The position numbers were made by a program, and so were the translations under genes. A stretch of 64,000 nucleotides of DNA from assembly GCF_022458985.1 (NCBI RefSeq), contig NC_061777.1:14969668-15033667 (forward strand). The letters run 5' to 3'. This stretch comes from Mugil cephalus. Taxonomy: Eukaryota > Chordata > Actinopteri > Mugiliformes > Mugilidae. The notes beneath the pieces were generated by a model, which saw nothing but the letters and a program-made list of their open reading frames with translations, did not search any database and had not been told where the DNA came from. This document shows positions 44,498 to 54,997 of the stretch, piece after piece (position 1 is the stretch's first letter; each line of letters starts with the position of its first letter).

Positions 44498-47030
44498 ATG
44501 AGCATCAGCAATTTTGCAATTGAATATGATGCCATTAACAGCCGGAACACCTTCACGCATGGAGATGTCATTACCGGCCGAATCATTTTGGAGGTTTCTA
44601 AAGAAACTAAAGTCCAGGCGCTTATTTTCATAGCACAAGGGAAGGCTCGAGTTTGCTGGTCTGAATATTACGGGCAATATAACCATCGTGTTTACTGGGC
44701 GGATGAGAAATACTATGATGTCAAACATCATATTTTGAGGGAATCGCGAGAAGATGGTAATGTATTGAATTAACACTTAATTGATCATGAGCCAGTGTTT
44801 CAGGTGGGGTTTTAGACGTCCCATTTCTTTCTTCAGGTACGGAAGTCATTGGAAAAGGAAGACATGTATTTCCTTTTACCTTCAGGATTCCCAACAGGTG
44901 CATATTCTTTGCTCACTCTCTATCGTTACATTCACGTCTTGTTTCTTTTCGGGTGCGTTTAAATGTCTTTGTCTGTGCTTGACAGGAAAATCCCATCATC
45001 TTTCACATCATGCGTAGGGAAGATTGTTCACAAGCTGAAGGCGGAGCTCAAACAATCAATGAAGCCAACGAAAAAGACAAAAGTCCACTTCACATTTAGA
45101 TCCAAAGCAGACATGGATATCCCTGGGCTGATGGTAAGTCGACCTTAAAAAATATAATAAAAATAAAAATATATAATAAAATGTTAAATGTTATTATCTT
45201 ACAGCTTTAAAATTTTTTGTTTCTATGTTTTCTTTTTAGGAACCGCAGTACTTCTGCAAGGATAAATCTGTCAAAGCTTTCGGCTCTGGGAACGTTTCAA
45301 TGGACGTCCATACCAAGAGCATGGGATACAAGCAAGGTAAGTGCGTGGTGTATGTACGGGAAATGAGCTGCCTTTTATTGTTTAGTCGCAGAACACACCT
45401 CTCTTGTTTACTTTGGCAAGCAGGTGTATAGAGCTTGAAATGGTGACGGCACTTTACACCTCACTATCTGAACCCTGCTCCTTGGAACAGGAGGCCAGAG
45501 TGAGTCTTTCGTTTTACTTTTTGTTGTTATGAAAGAGACCTCTGGACGTGGCCATGAGAAAGCCGAAGGGTTCAAATCACAGCAAGAGGACACGGCCACT
45601 CTCACGTTGGCTGTTGAGACTGAAGGGAATCAGCTGTCTGCTGAGACTGACTGTAGCCATGGTGCATTCATCGGGCCAGCCTGCTGCCAAATTTAGTCCT
45701 GTATGCTCTGCTGATAAGCTTGTCTGGCTCCCTATGCATTACTTGTCATGCTAATCATGCACAACCAAGCAGACACAATAAAAATACGTCATTTTGCCCC
45801 ATATTTGAACCATACTTGAAATATGGATGAAAGCAGCAGTAGTTATTCCTGTTGATGGAATGTGTTGTCTGCTTGAAATCTGAGGACACTGGATATAGCC
45901 AGAACAGCAGAAATATACAGGAAATGAAAGAGGAAAATGTTTAGACTGGACGTCCTGTCCATTACGAACCAAGGAGAAAGTTGCTGAAGGAATTCTAGCC
46001 CACATGCGCTCCAGTCACTTTTACATTTTTATTCCTTGGATGTCATGCGCGTTTTTATAATATCATTCAAATTCACAGGTGAGGCTGTCCTCGTCACACT
46101 TGAAGTTGGCAACCACTCAAGCCGTCCAGTGAAGCCCAAATTCGTGCTGTATCAGAAGAAGACCTACTTCGCCCAGGGCCACAAGAAAGTTAGCACACAT
46201 GACATCCTCAAGGAGAAGCTCGAGGACATCACTGCATCCTCAGGCAACACAACCGTGACCAAGGAGATCACCATCCCAAGACAGCTGCCCCCCTCCATCT
46301 TGAACTGCTCCATCATCAAGCTGGAGTACAAGCTCAAGGTAAACCGCACTCAGGTTACAGTCAGAGGCGTTGTTTTGTTCGCGTGGCCCATTGTTGATTT
46401 GGTTGAGTAAACCGACAGGAAGCTCCTCTTTGTTCCTGTGTTCCCGTTTTCCTCATTTAAACTGTCCTGTTTGTATGTTACTTTACTGCAACGGGTGACA
46501 CAAAAGAGGAATGCTGACAACAGTAAATAATTCCAGCGAAACTCTTTATCACTTCTGCTTCCTCGTTTGGTTGACCATGAATGGTGCAGAGCTGACAGGC
46601 TGAATGAGCTCAGCAAATTCTACCCAGAGAAAACTGACCCACGGAGGACCTCTAGTGACAAAACAGGGGAATACAAAAACATGAGAAAGCTCCTGTGGCT
46701 CCAAAAGCTTCAACTTTTCAGTTATAAATGTATGCAGTAACTGAAGAAATAAAATGTATCACCGACTTTTTTTTTCTCTCGCAGATCTATCTGGACATCA
46801 AATATGCTACTGACCCAGAGATCAAAATCCCTATAGTCGTCCTTCCACGCGTTTCTGTGCCAAAACAACAGGCCGCCACTGCTAACTTAGGATTCGAAGC
46901 ATTTAGGGCGCCAAACCAATCGCCATGGAGCGCAGGCCTAGAAGCAGCATCCGAAGATGATCCCCCACCTCCCTATGGAGCATATGCTCTGTACCCACCT
47001 GTTTCTGACGAGTCTAAGGCTGCAATTTGA
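44498..47030 (+). CDS. Alpha-arrestin E (ARRDC3-like) with PPPY tail
   Basis: Six exons: 44498-44756, 44837-44897, 44986-45133, 45240-45336, 46079-46338, 46785-47030; 1071 nt, 356 aa, phases 1,2,0,1,0. Introns 1-3 are only 80-106 bp, much shorter than those of A-D. N-domain starts MSISNFAIEYDAINSRNTF and includes RHVFPFTFRIPN and IPSSFTSCVGKIVHKLKAEL; C-domain includes AFGSGNVSMDVHTKSMGYKQ, KPKFVLYQKKTYFAQGHKK and LNCSIIKLEYKLK. Exon 5 has one codon more than in B-D. The tail has PPPY at about 336-339 in PPPYGAYALYPP, preceded by two acidic residues. Expected cytosolic ligase adaptor (family knowledge). The native promoter was copied in front of D'. Confidence 0.92.
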
Positions 47031-47562
47031 ATACCTGCCTTGAAAAAGTATGTTGTCATTTTCATCGCTAGCTCACTCATGATAAAGACATACCAACATG
47101 GCAGACTCAGAGATATTATCTTTTTCACTCATTACTCCTTCTTTCCGTCCACACCACCAGATTTTTCAAGATGGAACTTGGAACCACTTAATCAGATCAG
47201 ATATCAAGTTCACGTGTGCACAGCCTGGATAAAAGAATGAAGCCACCAGGATATCACCCACTGGGGATTTGATGCCTAGGGTCTGGCGTGGTTTGGCCCA
47301 AGCCAGAAGTGACCATATTTGGACAAGAGGGTGGAGCTGGAGAAGAGCGGATCTGAGGAAGGCCATATTTGGATGACTTGAATGAATCACAAGATCCCCT
47401 GCCCTACTCCAAATGTTATACACTAGTAAACAACATGGTCACGGTGCTGTGTTGGAGAAGGCATCAAACTAGAGATTGAGATCATTATGTTGTCAGTTTA
47501 CAGTGACATTCAACCAAATGAGAGAGTGTTATTTTCTCATAGACCACTATGAAGTAGGTTTT

Positions 47563-47576
47563 GCGCCCCCTGCTGG
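47563..47576 (-). promoter_or_regulatory. CTCF-like motif between E and F
   Basis: On the - strand CCAGCAGGGGGCGC, which fits all 14 positions of the vertebrate core CCASYAGRKGGCRS. Occupancy is unknown. Confidence 0.45.
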
Positions 47577-48499
47577 CCGCTAGCAAAAAAATAATGCAGG
47601 TTCAAAGCATGTATTTAAATTCCATGAAAAATGTATATTGTAGTACAGTGGTGTCATGAAGTTGTAAAAACTAACATGTAAATAGAAATGAACACGTGCC
47701 TAATGTATCTAGAATTAAACAGAGTATTTTTAACCCAGATAGCATCAGATTTTACTGATTAAATTATTATTATTGTTATTATTGTGTGACTGCTGCCTTC
47801 AAACATTCGTTCCATGCCAACATCAGTATCTGATTATACACTTTAAATCAAAGATGCCACGAAGAACAAAGTACAGTCTGTCCTTATTCTTACATTTATT
47901 GTCTCCGTCATTGTGAAGTTGTTTCAGGTTGACTTTTTTTTTTTTTTTTTTAATCAAGTTCAAAATGTTTCCACAAAACATGATGCCCAAACAGAACATC
48001 TTATGACCTATAGCAGATGTGTTAATTCAGATATTTTTATAATAACCAATGTAAAATTGCACTCAAAAACCTGCTGTTACAAAGAAGAAGTTTAAAATCA
48101 TCATCTCTGGGCAACTTGACTTCCTTATTGTAACTGACAAGTGTTTCCCAAGCCTACCTCCATCCTGAGCTTCCCCTTGAAAGCAGCAGTATGATGTGAT
48201 CAGTGAAAAGTTCCGCGCAGATTTTTCTTTGATCCATTTATGCAGAAACATACAGGAGACAACATTTGTTGTCTACGTCAATAAGATCTCATCACCAGGT
48301 CTCACCAACGTGCTCAGCCTTCATGGCCTTCAGTTTTTCACTCCTACCCGAATAAACAACTTTCCAACCTGACTGCCTCTCATATTGTCAAACTGTCATG
48401 TAACATCATCAGCTATACCTTGTATCAGTATCACCATCAGATTCTACATGTGTGCTTTAGTTAGATGGATGTATCTATGACAGATGTTTGGTTATCTCG

Positions 48500-48735
48500 T
48501 TTCTCCTGCTGTTCTCTTCTCTCTCTTCTGCGTCTCTGCTGGGCTGGCCTTAGCCAGATGGGTCCCTCCATATGAGCTGGGTTCTGCTCAAGGTTGTTTC
48601 CTGTTAAAAGAGTCTTTTCCTTGCCACCGTCTCCTTCAGGCTTGGTCTGGAGGTTTCAGGCCAGATTGTGTGAAGCATCATGAGTCCATTTGTATTGTTA
48701 TTGATGCTATATAAATAAAAAATTGAAAAGAAAAA
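48500..48735 (+). repeat. Teleost interspersed repeat
   Basis: Reads 'gctcaaggttgtttcctgttaaaagagtcttttccttgccacc' and ends 'tgatgctatataaataaaaaattgaaa', the usual 3' end of a dispersed fish element. Opposite orientation to 6441-7020. Confidence 0.7.
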
Positions 48736-49239
48736 ATGAATATCCTCTGAATGTTGTTCATGTGCATGAATTACTTATCTACATCATGTTTCTGCCAGGA
48801 GAACGTTCTGCATCATCCCTCTGTTATATTCACATACACAGTGCACTGATGTATATTAAGCAATGCCAGCTGTGGTTAGGACGCTGCTGTCTGTATTATT
48901 CACTGAGGAATACCAATGACAGTACGGCACACTGTTCATTCATTTAGCCTAATTTAGTCTGCGAGGCTGTTGGCTAGAGTTACCTATGTGAAAGTGACAC
49001 CTGCAGGGCCTGGTCATGTGACCATGTGTGACACAGATACAGGTTCTGGAGAAGTCCTTTGCTAAAGCCTTGCCAGAATCCTTGTTCATCACAGAAATGC
49101 CTTGAGTCGACACCACTGTGGATCAGTTTGAACCGTTTTGCAGTGAATTTCCTCGATTCTGTTTTTCCTTAAAGGAGAATGCTCACGCTTTCACTGCTAC
49201 CATCTACTTACGGTGGACGCTGTTTGACTTAGTGTGATC

Positions 49240-51146
49240 ATGACTGTGAGGCACCTTTCGGTGGATTACGACAAGGTGAACGAGCGAGGCTGCTTTTCTC
49301 CCGGGGACATCCTTTCTGGAAAAGTGACGGTGGTGACCAGCAAGGAGACCAAAGTGCAGAGTTTTTTGGTCAGAGCCAAAGGGAAAGCCAAGGTAACTTG
49401 GCACGAACAGGAAGGACAAACCACCGTGGTCCATAGCAACAAGAAGAAATACTTTTATTTTGAACACATTATCCTTCAGGACAAGAAAAAAGGAGATGGT
49501 TAGTATTTATGGCTTGTGCAACAAAAAAAAGATTATATAAGAATAAAGCTTCTGAGCTGATCAATATTTTATAGGGTGTAAATGAGTTAATGAAAGTGCA
49601 CCCGGTGCAAAATGTTTCTTTTTATAAGGTTCAGAAATCATCGGCCCTGGGAGAAACGTGTATCCATTCAGCTTTGTGATTCCAAATGTGTAAGTGTCTG
49701 GCTGTAGCGTAAGCTTTCTATTAATCTGAACACTTCCTTATATCACTCAGAAATGATTTTGATTGACGATTCATTCCTTGCAGAGACATGCCTTCATCTT
49801 TTGAGGGGAAATGGGGCAAGATCACGTACAGTTTGCGAGCGCACCTGACTCAGTCTATCTGGCTCGTACACAAAACCAAGACCGAGTTCCCTTTTTTGAC
49901 CAAGTCTGAGTTCCCCTTTGCCTCCAAATCTGAAATGATAATCATTGGACTTAAGGTATGAAAAAAACTGCTTGAGTTGTTGCCATTTTGCTGAGAGTCA
50001 TGTGAATGTGATGGTTCATCTCAGGCAAAATGTTTTGAGACTGTAAGTCCTAACACAGCTTATGCCTTCGTGTAGGAGCAACAATATGCGACAAGGATTT
50101 CTTTTTATGGATCTGGAACCGTGACTATGAATGTTGCCTCGGAGAAAATGGGAATAAAGCAAGGTAAACAGATTTCACACAGAGCATCTTTTCCTGGAGC
50201 GTCTCAACTGAAATCTAAATTATGCCCTACCTCCCCCCTCTTCCATGAATATAAACAGGTGAAGCAGTGGGAGTCTCTGTGGAGGTACTCAATAACTCAA
50301 CGCGTACCGTAACACCCAAATTCTACTTGTGCGAGAAGCAGACCTTCGTCGCCGAGTCGAAGCGGAGGGTGCACGCGAATGACATGTTCTTCGGGACAGG
50401 AGACTCCGTTCCAGCTCAGAGCAGTCGGACGACGACCAAGGTTATCAGCATCCCTCCCCAGCTCCCGCCTACCTTCTTCAACTGCTGCATGATGAAGCTC
50501 GAGTACAGACTCAAGGTATCTTACTCCATGAAAATGAGGTTGCACTGACACCCTCCTCCTCAATCCACCTCCTCCCCCTCTTCCTCCTGTACATGAGCTG
50601 TAGTCATTAATTTCAGAAAATGTAGACACGTTTTAATAAACCTGCACGAGGGGCAACAGCTCCACACTGTGGCTGTATGATGAGGAGAGGAATAAAGAGA
50701 GAGAAGGAGGAGGGGTTGGGGAAGGGGGGGATTCCTCTTGGCTTGTCCGCTCGCTAATGAGGGTGCATGGAGGAAAAAAGTTTCATATTACAGCCCAACC
50801 TGTTCCATCCACTCAAAAAGATTTACGTCACTGCCGTTTTGTAAACACTGCAGCGTTCACAGCGGCGTACAGATAAAGTGATCTCGCTTAGTATTTTGAT
50901 TTAAATGACTAGTTTTCAGTGTATCGTCTGTATAACTCAGAATTTGCACAAAAAAAACTTAACTGGGTCGTTCATTGACTTATTTGTCTGTTAATTTGTT
51001 TGTTTATTCTCTTCCAGGTCGCTCTCGACGTCCCCCTGTTAACAGAGCCGGTAATCAAGCTGCCTCTCGTCATCCTGCTGGGCGCGCCAAAACCACATCA
51101 ACACAAACCGAAGAGATCCATCTGGTTTAGAAAGCTTCCAGGTTGA
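49240..51146 (+). CDS. Alpha-arrestin F (divergent ARRDC-like), no PPxY tail
   Basis: Six exons: 49240-49498, 49629-49689, 49784-49955, 50076-50163, 50259-50515, 51018-51146; 966 nt, 321 aa. Phases match the cluster. N-domain starts MTVRHLSVDYDKVNERGCF and includes RNVYPFSFVIP and MPSSFEGKWGKITYSLRA. Exon 3 is 21-24 nt longer than in B-E because of a near-repeated KTEFPFLTKSEFPF stretch in the interdomain region; exon 4 is 9 nt shorter. C-domain has FYGSGTVTMNVASEKMGIKQ, TPKFYLCEKQTFVAESKRR and NCCMMKLEYRLK. The tail is only 43 codons from the last intron and ends in a basic segment (KPKRSIWFRKLPG) with no PPxY, so it should not recruit NEDD4-type ligases in the usual way. Introns are short, as in E. 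The acceptor of exon 2 (tttttataag) is weak but the phase and similarity fix it. Confidence 0.88.
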
Positions 51147-53468
51147 GATCCAGTCAGAAGTCGTGTCGCATGCGTGTTGTTCGTCAAGGAGTGACAGCGC
51201 TCAAAGTAACCACACGTGTCTGCTCGGCGCAGCTGTACTGGATAAGCGGATGTTTTTGGGGGAAGTCCAAACTACCCCGATTGCCTTTGCCTGTCCGCAA
51301 TACGTGTGTCGCGTCAGTAGGGCCGTTCGCAGTGTGCCTCAAGTTAGGCGTTCTTTCCCAAAATCCATGTCAGAGAGTTGTTTCAGCCCCGTTCCAAATT
51401 GTTAAAATTGAAGCAGACATTGCTGAGAAAATCCTGAAATGCCAGTCAGATTACAAACAGCTTTTGGATTATGTGTCTGGAAAAAAAACAAAAAAAAAAC
51501 ATGGAATAACAAATACACTATGTGTTGCAAAAACTCTTGTAAGAAAAATACACTGTTACCAGAATACACCTCACCTGTAAAGTTCAGTCAAAGACCATAC
51601 GTATAATCAGCATAGTGGGACACTGTGACTGACGTACTAGCATCGATTAAAGTCATAATACTACTAATACTACTAATAATACTGTTGTAGCTGGTTTAGT
51701 TGGAGCTTTAAGTGGTTTACATGCTGCTCTGCTGCACAACGTGACAAAACTAATCAAAAGGGTCATGAGAGGATAGGTAAGGAAAAAAGGTTCCGCAAAA
51801 GGTTTCAAATGTTGTTTTTTTTGAAAATTTTGCAGAATTTCAGAACCAGAAAGACAGATACAGATACCTAACTGGACCCATGCTTGAAGGGTATCTGTCC
51901 CTGTTACCACCAGCAGCTCGTACGTCACTGGTTACCTTTTGTTTTTTAAGTTTGTTTCTGTACCCATCAAAAGCGAGGCACATGCTTCCACGCGAACTGT
52001 GTAAAGCACTAATAAATGGAAATATGTTAAGCGTAACGCCACAGAATTGTACAACGCCTGAGTGTATTTACATATGTTACTTTCCCCTGCTGCATTCGAT
52101 GAACTGCTGTGGGTGGGGTCAGCAGCAGCTACAGCGTTTTCACTATTTTTATGTGTGACGGGAGAGAGCAGATCATGGTTTTAGTTTCCCACTGGGGAAA
52201 AAAAAAGGTGATAATGTTACAAATGCAGTGTACACTTTCTCGCACAACGATTTGAAAAGATGTAAACTATTTAAATTTAAGGGGTTAATCATCGTCTTGC
52301 TGTTTTGATTGTCTGGCGCATTCATGCGCCGCAACATGAAGACAGTCATGAATCAGAAAGCAAAAAAAAAAAGCAAAAAAAAAAGAGATGAGATGCTAGG
52401 GGTTTCTCACGCCCGTGCTTCTCCGTGCACTCATTTTGCAACAGAGGAAAGCATTTAACAAAGGCACATTCATGGTTCTAACAGTACATGTGTTGCCCAA
52501 CCAGCGGTCCTTAAGTGAAACCAGGCCCATGTTCTGGACAGAGACGCGGAGATCTTTCCTTGCCCAGGAGGGGAAACATGTCGATAGCGTATTCAACGCT
52601 TGGGATCCATCCCGGAAACATTATATGTGGCTATTGTGACACCGTGTACAGCACACCCACCTACTCAGAGAGGGACAGCAGTGGTTGGTTCTGACTCAGC
52701 ACAAATGGGTCTCACACTCAGCCCACAAAACAGAGAAGAAAACTGACAGAGAAGAAAAATGTCCTACTCCCAACATTAATAATACAAAAGCGGAAGAGTG
52801 ACCAGCGCAGGCTTCAGATTCCACTGTTCTGGTGCCCTCTGCATTGCTATTATGGTAATTAGAAAATTATACTCGTGTTTCAGTTTGCATCTGCTGCAAT
52901 TGATTTGTCATCATTTTTTAATGTAGTCCATCAGAAATGATTAATAGTTGAATGGAAACATGAGAAATTGTTTTAAATATCGCCGAAAAGGCTTGTAATG
53001 TTTCAGTTAGCGTGAGTTGCTGTAATAACTTCGACAGTGCAACGACTAAGCAGGCAGAGGAAGACAAATCTTGGCGTCCGTTGTTAAAAATAGAAAAAGA
53101 GGGCCTAAATACCGCATGATTGAGCAGAATAGAAATTTGCAGTGCGGTATGACACATAAGTAGAGATTTGTTTAATACTGCCTGCTCTGCCTCCACGATG
53201 ATTTCCTACAGTACCGTACAGTGCAGGTCATATTTTTCGCCCAAGTAGTATTTAAACTTTCAGGTTGGGTTGGGTTTGATGTGGAACACAGTGTGACAGA
53301 TTCCTCTAATCAGAATCAGAGGAGCACCTGCATGAAGACGTCTCTAGAGCAGCAGTTTGGTTTGGTTTTGGCAGCCGTAGTGGTCTTGGCTGTGCTGTAG
53401 CAGAGCCTGCCTGGTAACCAGCCTGGCTCCGTGTACCGTGTGCAGGCTGTCGGCCAGCCAGCTCCCTA

Positions 53469-53486
53469 CACACACACGCACACACA

Positions 53487-53541
<55 letters not shown>
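53469..53541. repeat. (CA)n microsatellite
   Basis: About 35 CA units with a few CG interruptions at the left. It gives rise to spurious cysteine-valine and histidine-threonine frames on both strands. Confidence 0.95.
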
Positions 53542-53545
<4 letters not shown>

Positions 53546-53799
53546 AACACAGTCTACCCTGGTTTTGGAGAAGGGGTAGGGAGGTGTGGCCTCTGGCACC
53601 TCCCACCTCCGTAGCCAGAGCGAGCACCATGACAACCATGTGGGCCCGCTGGCGACTCCCTGTCTTCATCGGCCACGGTTGCCATGGCAACTCCCCACGG
53701 GGCTCCCGCAGATCAGCGGGATGGGCGTCCAGTTGACTAACCCTCTCCCAGCTGGGGAACGGCTGAGGGAGTGCAAGAGAGCGGAGTGAAGTGGAAGGG

Positions 53800-53850
53800 A
53801 GGGTGTGTGTGTAATGTGTGTGTGCGTGTGTGTGTGTGTGTGTGTGTGAG
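53800..53850. repeat. (TG)n microsatellite
   Basis: Interrupted TG run, about 300 bp from the CA run at 53469-53541 and in opposite sense. Confidence 0.9.
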
Positions 53851-54596
53851 TGTGTAGGATGGCACAACACAGCCCTAGGAAAGAGAGAGAGGGAGAGGGA
53901 GAGGGAATGCTAAAGAGGGAGTGAGAGGAAGGAGAGAGACCTCAGAAGGAGACACAGGAGACGGGGAGTCTGACCTGCTGAAGCAGCCTATCTCTGCCTA
54001 CGTACAGCCTTTAGCCTGCCAGCAGATAAGAGAGAGCACGGAAACGCTTTAGCGAAAATACACATTGTGTTCAACACAAGCCGACAGGAACGGCTTTGAT
54101 CCGGCTATGCCCTCGTCTGACAAGCTGTTTTACGTGCTTCAAATGAGTGGCCTGACCTTTTCCGCTAACCTCTCAATCAAAGACACTTCGTTTAAGAAAG
54201 CGTGTTCCTGCCATCTTCCATTTTCCAATTGTGTCAGTGATAAGTACCAGTTTTTTTTGGGGTTTGGACTCCGTGCATCAGGGCCACAGATGGCTCTGTC
54301 TGTACTGCGGTCGGAGACAGAAATGGCATCACTAGGTCCATTGGCTGAAGAGTACTGAGGGGCTTTTTCTACCCTCTAATTGCTCCAAGCTGTGTCCCCT
54401 TGAAGGCCCACAGACACACAGATTTTTTTTTTATGTGTGAAGGAACAGTGGCAACCGCTGAACCTATTTTAAAGTAGTGTAAAGTCGTTCATGTGGTGAT
54501 TTCATTGTTTATCCATTTGAATGTCAACTATGCTGTTTTCCGTGCTTTAAACCCAAAAAGAGGCAATTCGGCTACTCAGTTCATGATAATGAAGTT

Positions 54597-54602
54597 TTTA
54601 TT
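54597..54602 (-). terminator. Candidate poly(A) signal of the piggyBac-derived gene
   Basis: AATAAA on the - strand about 400 bp beyond the stop codon of the 54998-57046 frame; the nearest clear hexamer I saw on that side. Confidence 0.4.
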
Positions 54603-54997
54603 TTGGAAAAGGAGAGAGATAAACTTCCCATAGTAAACGTTTTCTGTTCTATTTGTAGGTGCAGAAAAGTTTGATTTCTTCTTTTTAATATAAAATCCTT
54701 ACCATACTTTAAATGTATAAAAAGGTGACACAAGGCAATTCTGTCAGTGTTACAGAAGGCAAGTTGCCAAAACATTCTATACTAATTGAAATAATCTACA
54801 GTTTCTTTGATTACTTTTCTCTATTATACGTGCAGTAATATTTCTACCCTAAAACTAGCTCTACATAAAGTGTGGGACTATATTGTGCACTTGTAGTGGT
54901 AACCTTTGGAATTACAAATTGTTTTACTGTTTTTAAAAAAAATCCCTTGACACAAGTTGATTACACAAAGGATATAAAATCAAAAAGCTGTTCAATT

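Larger units (their letters stand above)
47031..49239. other. Spacer between E and F, no gene recognised
   Basis: E 3' untranslated region and unique DNA. Contains a perfect CTCF-type core at 47563-47576, an ATT run near 47765-47785, a T run near 47934-47951, and a fish interspersed repeat at about 48500-48735. Confidence 0.6.
51147..54590. other. Spacer downstream of F, no gene recognised
   Basis: F 3' untranslated region followed by non-coding DNA. Open frames here (for example at 51143-51580) have no similarity to anything I recognise. Simple repeats lie at 53469-53541 (CA) and 53800-53850 (TG), and A-rich tracts near 52358-52385. Confidence 0.6.

Noticed and set aside
51143-51580. 145-codon + frame after F
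   Set aside because: It starts in the last codons of F in another frame and continues through the probable 3' untranslated region; no family resemblance.
53344-53635. Long cysteine/valine and histidine/threonine frames
   Set aside because: Pure translation of the CA microsatellite at 53469-53541.
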